From NCBI GenBank assembly GCA_014381505.1, contig JACNLK010000027.1, positions 1-39,286 of the forward strand: a stretch of 39,286 nt of DNA, given 5' to 3'. Numbering within the stretch: the stretch's first letter is position 1; every line of letters begins with the position of its first letter. Shown in pieces: positions 16,246-25,071 of the stretch. A model generated the notes under the pieces. The model was not told the DNA's origin, made no database searches, and saw only the letters and a program-made list of their open reading frames with translations. The position numbers were made by a program, and so were the translations under genes. This DNA comes from Candidatus Desulfatifera sulfidica (GTDB lineage: Bacteria > Desulfobacterota > Desulfobulbia > Desulfobulbales > Desulfocapsaceae).

Positions 16246-17454
16246 ATGCACACCTATATATGGAAAGGTCTCAACTCACACGGCGCCAAACAACAGGGTA
16301 CTCTTGAGGCTCCTGATTTAGATGCAGCCAAAGCTCATGTCAAACGTCTACGCATCCAAAATCCAATTGTTAAAAAAAAGCCAAAAGATCTTCTGGAAAA
16401 TATTGGCTTCCTTCAGCCCAAAACAACCGGCAAAGATATCGTCATCTTCACCCGCCAGCTCTCGACCATGATCGACGCGGGACTTCCTTTAGTCCAATGC
16501 ATGGATATCCTTGCCAAGCAACAGGAAAAAGCACCCTTTCGCAATACTCTTACAGCCATTCGTCGTGAAGTGGAAACCGGAACCACTCTTTCCGACTCCA
16601 TGCGAAAGCATCCCAAAACATTTGACAACCTCTACACTAACATGATCGAGGCCGGTGAGACCGGCGGTATCCTCGACACCATCCTGAGCCGACTCGCCAT
16701 CTTCCAGGAAAAATCCCTGGCTCTGCAGAAAAAAATCCGCGGAGCCATGACTTATCCGGCCATCTGCCTTTTTATCGCTATTGGTATCCTGGCTATCATC
16801 CTGATTTTCGTCATTCCCGTTTTTGAACAGATGTTTGCCGGTATGGGAGCGGCTCTCCCTTTGCCGACTCAGTTTGTTGTCAGTGCCAGTTATTTTATGA
16901 AACAAAATATCATATACATGCTGATAGGCTTAGGCATACTGGTATTCATCGTTAAAAAAATCTACTCCACAGAAAAGGGGCGCTTCAGAATAGATGCCAT
17001 GATTTTGCGTGCACCGATATTTGGTCCACTGGTTCGCAAAGTAGCTGTAGCCAAATTCACGCGAACACTGAGCACAATGCTTCAGAGTGGTGTCCCTATT
17101 CTTGAAGCATTGAATGTTGTTGCCAGAACCTCAGGGAACAAGGTTATTGAGCGTGCAGTCTTGCTCGTTTCAAAAAGCATCAGCGAAGGTCGCCCCATAG
17201 CCGATCCATTAGAGGAGAGTGGTGTCTTTCCCAATATGGTCGTACAGATGATCAATGTGGGCGAATCCGTTGGAGCGCTTGATGACATGTTAGGCAAGAT
17301 TGCTGATTTCTACGACGAAGAGGTCGACCAGGCAGTCAGTAACCTGACCGCTATGATTGAACCTTTGATGATGGTCGGGCTTGGGGGCATGATCGGGGGA
17401 ATAGTCGTTGCCATGTACCTGCCAATTTTCACGATGGCGAGTCATATCCAATAA
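16246..17454 (+). CDS. pilC: Type IV pilus / type II secretion inner-membrane platform protein (PilC/GspF)
   Basis: 402 aa. Two T2SF domains (about 66-190 and 268-392) with three membrane helices (about 168-190, 218-236, 370-395). Motifs: FTRQLSTMIDAGLPL in the first repeat and FTRTLSTMLQSGVPI in the second, each followed by a GxxL region. It anchors the pilus assembly ATPase and moves pilins. It stands alone here with no pilB, pilT or pilin beside it, so the rest of the machine is encoded elsewhere. AGGA lies before the ATG. Confidence 0.94.
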   Translation: MHTYIWKGLNSHGAKQQGTLEAPDLDAAKAHVKRLRIQNPIVKKKPKDLLENIGFLQPKTTGKDIVIFTRQLSTMIDAGLPLVQCMDILAKQQEKAPFRNTLTAIRREVETGTTLSDSMRKHPKTFDNLYTNMIEAGETGGILDTILSRLAIFQEKSLALQKKIRGAMTYPAICLFIAIGILAIILIFVIPVFEQMFAGMGAALPLPTQFVVSASYFMKQNIIYMLIGLGILVFIVKKIYSTEKGRFRIDAMILRAPIFGPLVRKVAVAKFTRTLSTMLQSGVPILEALNVVARTSGNKVIERAVLLVSKSISEGRPIADPLEESGVFPNMVVQMINVGESVGALDDMLGKIADFYDEEVDQAVSNLTAMIEPLMMVGLGGMIGGIVVAMYLPIFTMASHIQ

Positions 17455-17479
17455 AAAGTTTTAGTTTATCATTTTCCAA

Positions 17480-17643
17480 CCAGTGTCCTGCCAAGAGTGA
17501 AATGGCGTACGATTGCGCCAGTGTTGGCCCGCAAGGCGCGGTTGATTGAGCATAGCAGGGCTTATGTGATTGAGAAGCCGCAACGCAACAGGCGCGTAAA
17601 CCAACAAGCAATATTCGTCAGCTGAACCTTGACAGGATACTAG
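17480..17643. mobile_element. MITE-like non-autonomous element with imperfect terminal inverted repeats
   Basis: About 164 bp bounded by CCAGTGTCCTGCCAAG (17480-17495) and CTTGACAGGATACTAG (17628-17643), which match as inverted repeats at 13 of 16 positions. The interior is clearly more GC-rich (several GCGC and CGCG-type runs) than the AT-rich flanks. It contains a further short inverted pairing (GCGCCAGTGTTGGC) and no transposase. Minus-strand open frames through it are short and look fortuitous. No obvious target-site duplication was seen. The call rests on structure only; copy number elsewhere in the genome is unknown. Confidence 0.5.
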
Positions 17644-17768
17644 ACATATCCCTCCTGATTCTCTCAACAAAATGACAAAAAAACCAGACAAACTATTGAC
17701 TTTCTTTTTTGAACGTATAACATCCAATATAGTATATCGTTCAGAATTTATAGGAAAAGGAGTGTAAG

Positions 17769-18056
17769 ATGACCCTTACTAAGGCAGATCTCGTACAGGA
17801 GATCTTCAAAAACCACCCCTCATTGACCAAAACGCTGGCCACTGATTCTATGGAAGCCTTCCTGAAGTTATCCAAGGACTCCCTGATCAGCGGTAACGAC
17901 CTGCTCCTCAGCGGGTTTGGAAAGTTCAGTGTCAAAGACAAGAAAGCTCGTCGGGGCCGCAACCCACAGACCGGTGAAGAATTAACCCTGCCTGCACGCC
18001 GGGTGGTCACCTTTAAGCCTTCTGGCATCCTTCGCGAAAAGATCAATAACGGCTGA
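17769..18056 (+). CDS. HU/IHF-family nucleoid DNA-binding protein (IHF alpha-like)
   Basis: 95 aa, the normal length. Starts MTLTKADLVQEIF, with the DNA-binding beta-arm GRNPQTGEELTLPARRVVTF (about 65-84) carrying the invariant RNP. The slightly long N- and C-termini (SGILREKINNG) fit IHF alpha better than HU, but the split is not certain. AAGGAG (17757-17762) is 6 nt before the ATG. It bends DNA and takes part in recombination, replication and transcription. Its upstream region is AT-rich, with several possible -10 boxes between 17690 and 17740. Confidence 0.9.
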   Translation: MTLTKADLVQEIFKNHPSLTKTLATDSMEAFLKLSKDSLISGNDLLLSGFGKFSVKDKKARRGRNPQTGEELTLPARRVVTFKPSGILREKINNG

Positions 18057-18090
18057 TACCTGCGCCTGCACTGACTTTTATAAAAAAACA

Positions 18091-18139
18091 CAACACCCCT
18101 GTAAACCGTCTACCCAATGGCTGGCTCACAGGGGTGTTG
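18091..18139. terminator. Terminator after the HU/IHF gene
   Basis: A 12-bp perfect stem CAACACCCCTGT / ACAGGGGTGTTG with a 25-nt loop. A-run before the stem and TTTT after it allow action on both strands. It lies before ATG 18168, which argues that the parB-like frame does not begin at 18117. Confidence 0.7.
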
Positions 18140-18167
18140 CATTTTCAAGACCCTTAATTGTACAACT

Positions 18168-19115
18168 ATGCCCATCCAAGCCCACTGGGACAGCATCGCC
18201 CTGGACCAGATTCACGACTCAGGGCAGTGGAACCTCCACCCCTTCATCACTGAATCAACCCCTGACGACCAACTCAATAACTCCCTGAATCGGTCAGGCA
18301 TCATCCACCCGCCCGTGGTTCGCAGAACAGAAAACGGTTATGAATTGCTCGCCGGCCGGAGACGTTTGCACTGCCTCAGCCAGGTTCTCGAACAAACAGA
18401 GTGCTGTTGCCGGATCCTGCCCGCCGACACTGAATTTCCGGCTATCCTCCATATCATCCTCACCGATCAACAGACTGCAGGGCCCTTGTCTCCCATGGAA
18501 CAAGCCTATTTTCTTCTCTGCTGCCAGAAACACGTAACAGAAGACACGACCATCAATATCTTTCTTCCACGATTGGGTCGCAAGACACATCGAGGCCAGA
18601 TCACCACGCTGCTCCGCCTCCTTGAACTGGATCCAGTAAGCCAGCATCTTGTACACGAGGGGCTTATCCATGAGGCCATCGGCTTTGAACTGCTGCGTCT
18701 TGAACGGGATGATCAAATTTTTCTCAGCAGATTATTTGAAAATCTCAGCATGGGACACGGTAAACAAAAACGTTTTCTCGCTCTATGCAAAGATTTATCA
18801 GGACGCTCAAGCTCTCCAATCAGAGATCTGTTCAACGATGAGGAAAGTAAAACAATACTTGAAAATAAGGAAATGAATCCTCCACAAAAGACTGGCCGTC
18901 TTTTGGAAATGTTACAGAAGCGCTCCCTGCCCAGAAGCAGTGCAGCGGAGAAGGAATTCAGAAAGAAAACAGCGGCACTTGGGCTCCCCTCGGACTGGCA
19001 CATACAGCACAGCCTCTCCTTTGAAAGAGATGAAGTCTCACTCACCATCCCCTTTGCCAGCCTGGAGCATTGTGCAGAGCAACTCCCAGCACTCAATCAA
19101 CTCCTTAAAAAATAA
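18168..19115 (+). CDS. ParB/RepB/Spo0J-family protein, orphan
   Basis: 315 aa. The N-terminal ParB-like (sulfiredoxin-fold) domain has SGIIHPPVVRR and LLAGRRRLHCL, the GxRR-type CTP/ATP-binding box (about 43-67). A central helical part (about 100-200) resembles the ParB helix-turn-helix domain. No parA, parS cluster or plasmid gene is next to it, so it is unlikely to be the main chromosome partition protein. ATG 18168 is used rather than 18117, which lies inside the terminator. The ribosome site is weak. Function is unknown; a regulator or accessory segregation protein is possible. Confidence 0.75.
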   Translation: MPIQAHWDSIALDQIHDSGQWNLHPFITESTPDDQLNNSLNRSGIIHPPVVRRTENGYELLAGRRRLHCLSQVLEQTECCCRILPADTEFPAILHIILTDQQTAGPLSPMEQAYFLLCCQKHVTEDTTINIFLPRLGRKTHRGQITTLLRLLELDPVSQHLVHEGLIHEAIGFELLRLERDDQIFLSRLFENLSMGHGKQKRFLALCKDLSGRSSSPIRDLFNDEESKTILENKEMNPPQKTGRLLEMLQKRSLPRSSAAEKEFRKKTAALGLPSDWHIQHSLSFERDEVSLTIPFASLEHCAEQLPALNQLLKK

Positions 19116-19155
19116 GATTCCCCCGACAAATAAGACTCAACGGCAGACAAAAGAA

Positions 19156-20274
19156 TCAAGGATAAACAATTTCCCCATCAATCATCATATCCTCGCCCAA
19201 ACGCCGATATCGTACTTCGGCCAAAGACACGGCATCCGCGCGCTCTTGGGCAGAAAATCCCTGAAGCACAGATAATCCCTGATCACCTGCCAGGACAGGG
19301 GCCAGAAAGAAGGTCAGCTGGTCAGCTAGTTTTTCTCGCAAAAAAGCACCAAGGATCGCGGCACCACCTTCAACCAAAAGTGAGTTGACTCCCGCCCGCC
19401 CCAACTCTTCAAGAATGGACAATAAATCAAGACGGCCATTATTGTCCACCTGCACCTGAAAGACTTCGACCCCCTCCAGAAGCGTCAAACGAGCACGTTT
19501 CTCAGGATCAGCCATGGGACCACAAAACACCCAGGTTTCTGCCTCTGATTCAAGGCGGAGAACCTTGGCTGTCTCGGGCAGCAACAATTGGCTATCCAGG
19601 AGAACACGTAAAGGGTCACGCCCTCGTCCTTGAGGAAGACGGGTCGTCAGTGAAGGGTTGTCGATAAGAGCAGTATTTGTGCCAATCAAAATGGCATCAA
19701 CACGATTTCGAAGCCGATGCACCTGACGCCAGGAATCCGGGCCGGTCATGGCACCGCCCTTTGAAGGTTGATACGTTATTCGACCGTCCAGGCTGATACC
19801 GGCTTTCAGAATCACCCATGGCAGGGCGGTCGTGATGTGTTTAATAAAAGGACGATTCAGCGCCCGGCATTCTTTTTCCATAATACCGGCAAGAACTTGC
19901 ACCCCCTGACTGCGAAGATATTCATTTCCGCTGCCAGCGACCAGTGGGTTGGGGTCTTCCATCCCCACAACCGCACGACTGATCCCGGCCTGAGCAACAG
20001 CCCGGCTACAAGGCGGGGTGCGCCCGGTATGATTACACGGCTCCAATGTCACATAAATTGTAGCTCCGCGTGCCAACTCACCAGCCCGACGCAGGGCATG
20101 AATTTCTGCATGAGGAGTACCGGCCTTGCGATGGTAACCGGTTGCGATGACCTTATTTTCCCGTACGATCAGCGCCCCGACACAAGGGTTTGGCGAAGTA
20201 CGTCCCAGCCCCTTGCGAGCCTCACGCAGAGCCAGACGCATAAATTTCTGATCCTCTTCCAAGGAAACACTCAT
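19156..20274 (-). CDS. ribD: Bifunctional riboflavin deaminase/reductase RibD
   Basis: 372 aa. The N-terminal deaminase domain has zinc ligands H55-A-E57 (HAEIHAL), C80 and C89 (EPCNHTGRTPPC). The C-terminal reductase domain (about 155-370) has VILKAGISLDGRI and LLVEGGAAI, binding NADPH. It makes 5-amino-6-ribitylamino-uracil phosphate in riboflavin synthesis. It overlaps nrdR by 4 nt (ATGA), the nrdR-ribD pairing seen widely. No rib riboswitch is in front of it. Confidence 0.95.
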   Translation of the reverse strand: MSVSLEEDQKFMRLALREARKGLGRTSPNPCVGALIVRENKVIATGYHRKAGTPHAEIHALRRAGELARGATIYVTLEPCNHTGRTPPCSRAVAQAGISRAVVGMEDPNPLVAGSGNEYLRSQGVQVLAGIMEKECRALNRPFIKHITTALPWVILKAGISLDGRITYQPSKGGAMTGPDSWRQVHRLRNRVDAILIGTNTALIDNPSLTTRLPQGRGRDPLRVLLDSQLLLPETAKVLRLESEAETWVFCGPMADPEKRARLTLLEGVEVFQVQVDNNGRLDLLSILEELGRAGVNSLLVEGGAAILGAFLREKLADQLTFFLAPVLAGDQGLSVLQGFSAQERADAVSLAEVRYRRLGEDMMIDGEIVYP

Positions 20275-20741
20275 GATTGAGTCAGGTCGCGGGCATCGAG
20301 CAGGGTTTTAAGCTCATCGACAAAATCACTCACATCTTTAAACTGACGATAGACAGATGCAAAGCGGACATAAGCCACCTCATCAAGAGACGGTAAAGCC
20401 TCCATGACCCATTGCCCAACCACTTTAGCACTCACCTCTTTAGAGCCTGAATCCTGGAGTCGTTTCTCAATTTCATCAACAAAAGCGTCAATCTCATCAC
20501 GACTCACCGGACGCTTTTCGCAGGCTTTTTCTAAACCGACCACCAGCTTGAGACGATTCCATTCTTCACGTCGCCCATCCTTCTTAACCAGGACAGGAAC
20601 CAGCATTTCCAGCCGCTCATACGTGGTAAAACGCTGTCCACACTCCAAGCACGAACGTCGACGGCGGGTAATGGTATTCTCTTTGTTCACACGAGAATCA
20701 ACAACCTTACTGTCAACATGACCGCAGTAGGGACATTTCAT
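20271..20741 (-). CDS. nrdR: Transcriptional repressor NrdR
   Basis: 156 aa. The N-terminal zinc ribbon CPYC...CLEC (C3, C6, C31, C34) with the basic RRRRSC segment is followed by an ATP-cone (about 48-138) sensing ATP/dATP. It represses ribonucleotide reductase genes. GGAG lies before the ATG, and the gene sits 12 nt downstream of glyA. Confidence 0.96.
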   Translation of the reverse strand: MKCPYCGHVDSKVVDSRVNKENTITRRRRSCLECGQRFTTYERLEMLVPVLVKKDGRREEWNRLKLVVGLEKACEKRPVSRDEIDAFVDEIEKRLQDSGSKEVSAKVVGQWVMEALPSLDEVAYVRFASVYRQFKDVSDFVDELKTLLDARDLTQS

Positions 20742-20753
20742 GACAACTCCTGA

Positions 20754-22004
20754 TTATCTTTTAGGTCCAACAATATTTGAAATGGGAAAACGAACACACA
20801 GTGCTCGTACCTCTTCACGGACCTTGGCGAGTACCGTTTCATCCCGACCACTGATCACCCGATCAATCCAATCGGCGATTAACTCCATTTCTGGTGTCTT
20901 GAGGCCACGAGTGGTCACCGCCGGGGTACCAAGCCTGATACCGCCAGTGACAAATCGTGACTGAGTGTCAAAAGGAATAGCGTTTTTATTCACCGTGAGT
21001 CCAGCCTGCTCAAGAAGATTCTCGGCCTCTTTACCGGTAATCTCCTTATTGGTGAGATCAATCAAGAGAAGATGATTGTCAGTACCACCTGAAACGAGGC
21101 GAAATCCTTTAGACAAGAGGATCTTGGCCAGATGCTGCGCATTGACAACGACCTGTTGCTGATCCGCTTTAAAGGATGCGCTCATGGCCTCTTTGAAGGC
21201 AACGGCCTTTGCTGCTATCACGTGCACCAACGGACCACCTTGAATACCAGGAAATATCTGACTATTCAAAGCTTTACCAAACTTCTCACGAGCCAGAATC
21301 AGACCACCACGAGGACCACGCATGGTCTTATGCGTAGTTGTGGTAACAAAATCAGCATAGGGTACAGGTGAGGGATGCACACCGGCTGCTACCAGCCCAG
21401 CAATATGGGCCATATCAACCATAAACAAAGCACCAATCTGATCGGCAATTCGGCGAAAATGTTCAAAATCAATAAGTCGCGGATAGGCACTGGCACCTGC
21501 CACGATCATCTTGGGGCGGTTCTCAAAGGCAATCCGCTCGACCTCGTCCATATTGATCTGCTCACTGCGCCGCTCAACTCCGTAAGAGATAAAGTTAAAG
21601 AGTTGGCCGGAAAAATTAACCGCACTGCCGTGGGTCAGATGTCCTCCATGAGCCAGATCCATGCCCAGGACCTTATCTCCAGGCTTAAGGGTTGCAAAAT
21701 AGACCGCCATATTGGCCTGGGAACCGGAATGGGGCTGCACATTCGCATAGTCCGCATCAAAGATCTCTTTGGCCCGTGCTATGGCAAGCGACTCGACCTC
21801 ATCGGCATAATCACAGCCACCATAATAACGCTTCTTCGGATAGCCCTCAGCATATTTGTTAGTAAAAATAGAACCCTGAGCCTCAAGAACCGCTTGCGAG
21901 GTAATGTTCTCCGAGGCAATTAATTCAAGTTGATTATTTTGACGGTCATATTCCAGACCAATATTCCGGTAGATATCCGGATCGATCTCTTTTAACAAGG
22001 ACAT
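20754..22004 (-). CDS. glyA: Serine hydroxymethyltransferase
   Basis: 416 aa. PLP enzyme interconverting serine and glycine with tetrahydrofolate. PLP-Lys in [14 protein letters not shown] (K226). The N-terminus [14 protein letters not shown] and PHSGSQAN are family blocks. AAAGG is 7 nt before ATG 22004. A terminator (22075-22113) separates it from rpiB upstream, so glyA-nrdR-ribD probably has its own promoter in the 70 nt before glyA; no strong consensus was seen there. Confidence 0.97.
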   Translation of the reverse strand: MSLLKEIDPDIYRNIGLEYDRQNNQLELIASENITSQAVLEAQGSIFTNKYAEGYPKKRYYGGCDYADEVESLAIARAKEIFDADYANVQPHSGSQANMAVYFATLKPGDKVLGMDLAHGGHLTHGSAVNFSGQLFNFISYGVERRSEQINMDEVERIAFENRPKMIVAGASAYPRLIDFEHFRRIADQIGALFMVDMAHIAGLVAAGVHPSPVPYADFVTTTTHKTMRGPRGGLILAREKFGKALNSQIFPGIQGGPLVHVIAAKAVAFKEAMSASFKADQQQVVVNAQHLAKILLSKGFRLVSGGTDNHLLLIDLTNKEITGKEAENLLEQAGLTVNKNAIPFDTQSRFVTGGIRLGTPAVTTRGLKTPEMELIADWIDRVISGRDETVLAKVREEVRALCVRFPISNIVGPKR

Positions 22005-22074
22005 GCATACACCTTTAATAGTAACTATTCAAATTCCCAGTGATCCACAGCATACTGCAACCAGAGGGGTAAAC

Positions 22075-22113
22075 AAAAAAACCGGCTTTTTGCTGTTGCA
22101 ATGCCGGTTTTTG
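22075..22113 (-). terminator. Terminator between rpiB and glyA
   Basis: On the minus strand AAAAACCGGC pairs with GCCGGTTTTT (10-bp stem, 16-nt loop), followed by more T then GTTTAC. It ends the fatty-acid cluster transcript after rpiB. Confidence 0.85.
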
Positions 22114-22135
22114 TTTATTTGTTATCAACTCCTGC

Positions 22136-22567
22136 CTAACACTGACTGAACTTTTCAATCCGACTCTGATGCCGTCCACCTGCAAATTCAGTGGCCAACC
22201 AAACAGTAACGATATCTGCGGCTAGTTCTGTGCCGGTCACGCGCTCACCCAGACAAAGCACATTCGCATTATTGTGCTCCCGGCTTAACCGGGCGCTGAA
22301 AGATTCATGACAAAGGGCTGCCCTCACATGTGGATATCGATTGGCAGCCATGGACATTCCCAGACCGGTACCGCAGATCAGAATCCCGCGTTGAGCCTGA
22401 GCTCCTTCAATACGCTCACAGACCTGACTGGCATAATCAGGATAATTGACAGACTCGGGACCAAAGCAACCAACATCTTCCACTTCATGACCAAGCTCAA
22501 TCAGTTGAGCTACGATCTTCTCTTTCAGCTGATAGCCGCCATGATCAGCACCGATCGCAATCTTCAT
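22136..22567 (-). CDS. rpiB: Ribose-5-phosphate isomerase B
   Basis: 143 aa, full length. Interconverts ribose-5-phosphate and ribulose-5-phosphate. Motifs: IAIGADHGGYQLK at the N-terminus, the GTGLGMSMAANR anion hole and the active-site Cys just before it (LICGTG). AGGAGA is before the ATG, and fabF ends 12 nt upstream of its start, so it is in the fab transcript. The fabF-rpiB-glyA arrangement recurs in Desulfobacterota. Confidence 0.94.
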   Translation of the reverse strand: MKIAIGADHGGYQLKEKIVAQLIELGHEVEDVGCFGPESVNYPDYASQVCERIEGAQAQRGILICGTGLGMSMAANRYPHVRAALCHESFSARLSREHNNANVLCLGERVTGTELAADIVTVWLATEFAGGRHQSRIEKFSQC

Positions 22568-22579
22568 CTTCTTCTCCTG

Positions 22580-23824
22580 TCAATCTTGATAACGGCGCAT
22601 AATCAGTACCCCGTTCGTGCCACCAAATCCAAACGAGTTGGACATCGCCGCACGAATTTCCATGGAGCGGGCCTGATTGGGAACATAATCAAGGTCACAT
22701 TCAGGGCTGGGTTCTGAAAGATTTATGGTTGGCGGGGCAATCTGATCATGGATGCTCATGGCCAGAAATGCAGCCTCAAGACCACCAGCTGCACCGAGCA
22801 TATGCCCGGTCATTGACTTGGTGGAACTAATGGCTAATTGAGCCGCATGTTCACCAAAAACTGTCTTAATGGCTTGCGTCTCACAACGATCATTGAGCGG
22901 CGTTGAGGTCCCATGGGCGTTGATATAATCAATGTCCGCAGGTTTCAATCCGGCATCATCCAGGGCCATCTGCATACAACGGGCGCCACCTTCTCCATTT
23001 TCTGGAGGTGCGGCAATATGATAAGCGTCGCTACTGGCACCATAACCGACAACTTCGGCATAAATCCGCGCACCACGGGCAAGGGCATGATCAAGTTCTT
23101 CTAAAACCATCATCCCTGAGCCTTCGGCAATAATAAAACCATCACGATCTTTATCAAAGGGGCGTGAAGCCTGTTCCGGAGCCTCGTTACGAGTCGACAA
23201 AGCCTTCATGGCGGCAAAACCACCAACGCCCAGTGGACAGATTACAGACTCAGCACCACCGGTAATCACTGCGTCACTGCTTCCATAAACTATGGAACGG
23301 AATGCCTCACCCACGGCATGGGTACCAGCAGCACAGGCAGTAGACAAGGCCAGGTTTGGTCCCTTGGCTCCGGTCTGCATGGAGATATGCCCCGAAGGCA
23401 TATTGGGAATGGCCATGGGGATAAAAAAAGGCGAGATTCTCTTGGGCCCTTTATTGAGACATGTTTTGTGATTTTTTTCAATCACTGGCAGTCCACCAAT
23501 ACCACAGCCGGTAATAACCCCAACCCGAGTACAGTTCGCCTCGTCAATCACAAGACCACTGTCATCAACTGCCAGCCGTGCCGCAGCTACTCCATACTGG
23601 ACAAAGAGATCCATATGTTTAGCCTGCTTCTTCTCAAAAAAGAGATCCGGCTCAAAATCTTTGACTTCAGCTGCGATTTGAACCGCGTAGTCGCTGGTAT
23701 CAAAACGGGTGATATAACTAACACCACTGACCCCGTCACAGATATTCCTCCAGGTCTTTTCCGTACCAGTACCCAGAGGCGTTACCAAACCAACCCCAGT
23801 CACCACTACTCTGCGTTTCGACAT
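22580..23824 (-). CDS. fabF: 3-oxoacyl-[ACP] synthase II
   Basis: 414 aa. Elongating condensing enzyme of type II fatty-acid synthesis. The catalytic triad is visible: C164 in STACAAGTHA, H304 in NAHGTSTPLND and H341 in KSMTGHMLGAAG. ATG 23824 is preferred to the TTG one codon earlier; GAGGAG is 5 nt before it. It follows acpP by about 80 nt in the same direction. Confidence 0.97.
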   Translation of the reverse strand: MSKRRVVVTGVGLVTPLGTGTEKTWRNICDGVSGVSYITRFDTSDYAVQIAAEVKDFEPDLFFEKKQAKHMDLFVQYGVAAARLAVDDSGLVIDEANCTRVGVITGCGIGGLPVIEKNHKTCLNKGPKRISPFFIPMAIPNMPSGHISMQTGAKGPNLALSTACAAGTHAVGEAFRSIVYGSSDAVITGGAESVICPLGVGGFAAMKALSTRNEAPEQASRPFDKDRDGFIIAEGSGMMVLEELDHALARGARIYAEVVGYGASSDAYHIAAPPENGEGGARCMQMALDDAGLKPADIDYINAHGTSTPLNDRCETQAIKTVFGEHAAQLAISSTKSMTGHMLGAAGGLEAAFLAMSIHDQIAPPTINLSEPSPECDLDYVPNQARSMEIRAAMSNSFGFGGTNGVLIMRRYQD

Positions 23825-23904
23825 CAAGTCTCCTCTTTCAACAGGTCAAACCTCAGACACAAGCCATCAGTTATCGACTCATCCCAAGATACTTCTCCCA
23901 GACC

Positions 23905-24138
23905 TTACTTCTTGAGATTGTTTACATAATCAATAGCATTCTGAACAGTGCTGATCTTCTCGGCTTCTTCATCCGGAATTTCAACATCGAATTCTTCTTC
24001 CATGGCCATGATCAATTCCACAAGATCAAGTGAATCAGCGCCCAAATCATCAACAAAGGAGGCGTTCGGTACAACCTTGTCTTTTTCAACGCTCAACTGC
24101 TCAACAATAATATCAACCATCTGCTGGTCTATAGCCAT
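23905..24138 (-). CDS. acpP: Acyl carrier protein
   Basis: 77 aa, very acidic. The phosphopantetheine attachment Ser is S36 in [22 protein letters not shown] lies 8 nt before ATG 24138; the ATG two codons upstream (24144) almost touches it and is unlikely to be used. It carries acyl chains for FabF, FabG and FabH. A 190-nt non-coding gap precedes it, so an extra promoter for acpP is likely, as often seen for this highly expressed gene. Confidence 0.97.
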   Translation of the reverse strand: MAIDQQMVDIIVEQLSVEKDKVVPNASFVDDLGADSLDLVELIMAMEEEFDVEIPDEEAEKISTVQNAIDYVNNLKK

Positions 24139-24178
24139 TTTCATTCTCCTATTCAGTAAAACCGGACAAATTATCCTA

Positions 24179-24193
24179 TGATTTAATAAATCA
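24179..24193. promoter_or_regulatory. Palindrome upstream of acpP (possible operator)
   Basis: TGATTTA-A-TAAATCA, seven-base perfect arms, about 40 nt before the acpP start and just upstream of GGATAAT on the minus strand. The position suits an operator for a lipid regulator. No known site type is matched. Confidence 0.35.
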
Positions 24194-24327
24194 ACCCCTC
24201 ACAAACGGGAAAGGTCAACGTTTACACTTCCTTTCTTGATAACGCCTAGTGGAACAACTTTCAACTCTTATCTTAATCAGAACACGAAGAGACTGCTGTC
24301 TCAACACTGCGCCTTTTCACGGCACAA

Positions 24328-25071
24328 TCACATATACATGCCGCCATTGACATGCAACACCTGGCCTGTGACATAGCTGCCATCATTACCGGCCAGATAG
24401 GCCACAGCTCCGGCCACATCCTCAGGACTGCCAAGTCGTGACAAAGGTATTTCACCTTTAATCTTATCCTGAATGTCTTCACTCAATTCACTGGTCATAT
24501 CAGTAACAATATAACCGGGCGCGACACCATTGACCGTGATATTACGCGACGCGAACTCTCGCGCCATGGACTTGGTCACACCCACCATACCGGCTTTGGC
24601 TGCAGCATAGTTAACCTGTCCGGCGTTCCCGGCAAAACCAATGACTGAAGTGATATTAATGATTCGCCCCCAACGCTGTTTCATCATCAGCCGGCTGGCT
24701 GCCTTGGCACAGAAAAAGGCGCCCTTGAGATTGGTATCCAGGACTGCATCCCAGTCACTTTCCTTCATTCGAGCTACCAGACCATCACGGGTAATACCGG
24801 CATTATTCACCAGGACATCGAGAGTTCCACGGTCTGTCCCGATCTGCTTGATGGCCGCCTGAACCTGTTCGACATCGGCCACATCAAAGGCAACAGCCTC
24901 ACCGTCGCCCCCAGCCGCACGCACCAGCTCCAGTGTTTCCTCGGCTGCAGCAGGATTACTGACATAATTGCAATAGATATATGCACCCATCCCGGCCAGG
25001 CGCACACAGACTGCACGGCCGATACCACGACTGCCACCTGTAACAAGTACTGTTTTTCCCTGCAGACTCAT
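24328..25071 (-). CDS. fabG: 3-oxoacyl-[ACP] reductase
   Basis: 247 aa. NADPH-dependent short-chain dehydrogenase. Nucleotide motif TGGSRGIGRA (11-20), NNAG (89-92) and catalytic S142, Y155, K159 (SVIGFAGNAGQVNYAAAKAG). Its ATG overlaps the etfA stop by 4 nt (ATGA), which places it in one operon with the acyl-CoA dehydrogenase/ETF genes. Confidence 0.96.
   Translation of the reverse strand: MSLQGKTVLVTGGSRGIGRAVCVRLAGMGAYIYCNYVSNPAAAEETLELVRAAGGDGEAVAFDVADVEQVQAAIKQIGTDRGTLDVLVNNAGITRDGLVARMKESDWDAVLDTNLKGAFFCAKAASRLMMKQRWGRIINITSVIGFAGNAGQVNYAAAKAGMVGVTKSMAREFASRNITVNGVAPGYIVTDMTSELSEDIQDKIKGEIPLSRLGSPEDVAGAVAYLAGNDGSYVTGQVLHVNGGMYM

Noticed and set aside
17461-17727. 88-aa minus-strand frame through the inverted-repeat element
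   Set aside because: It spans the element and its AT-rich flank with no ribosome site; more likely a by-product of the repeat's base composition.
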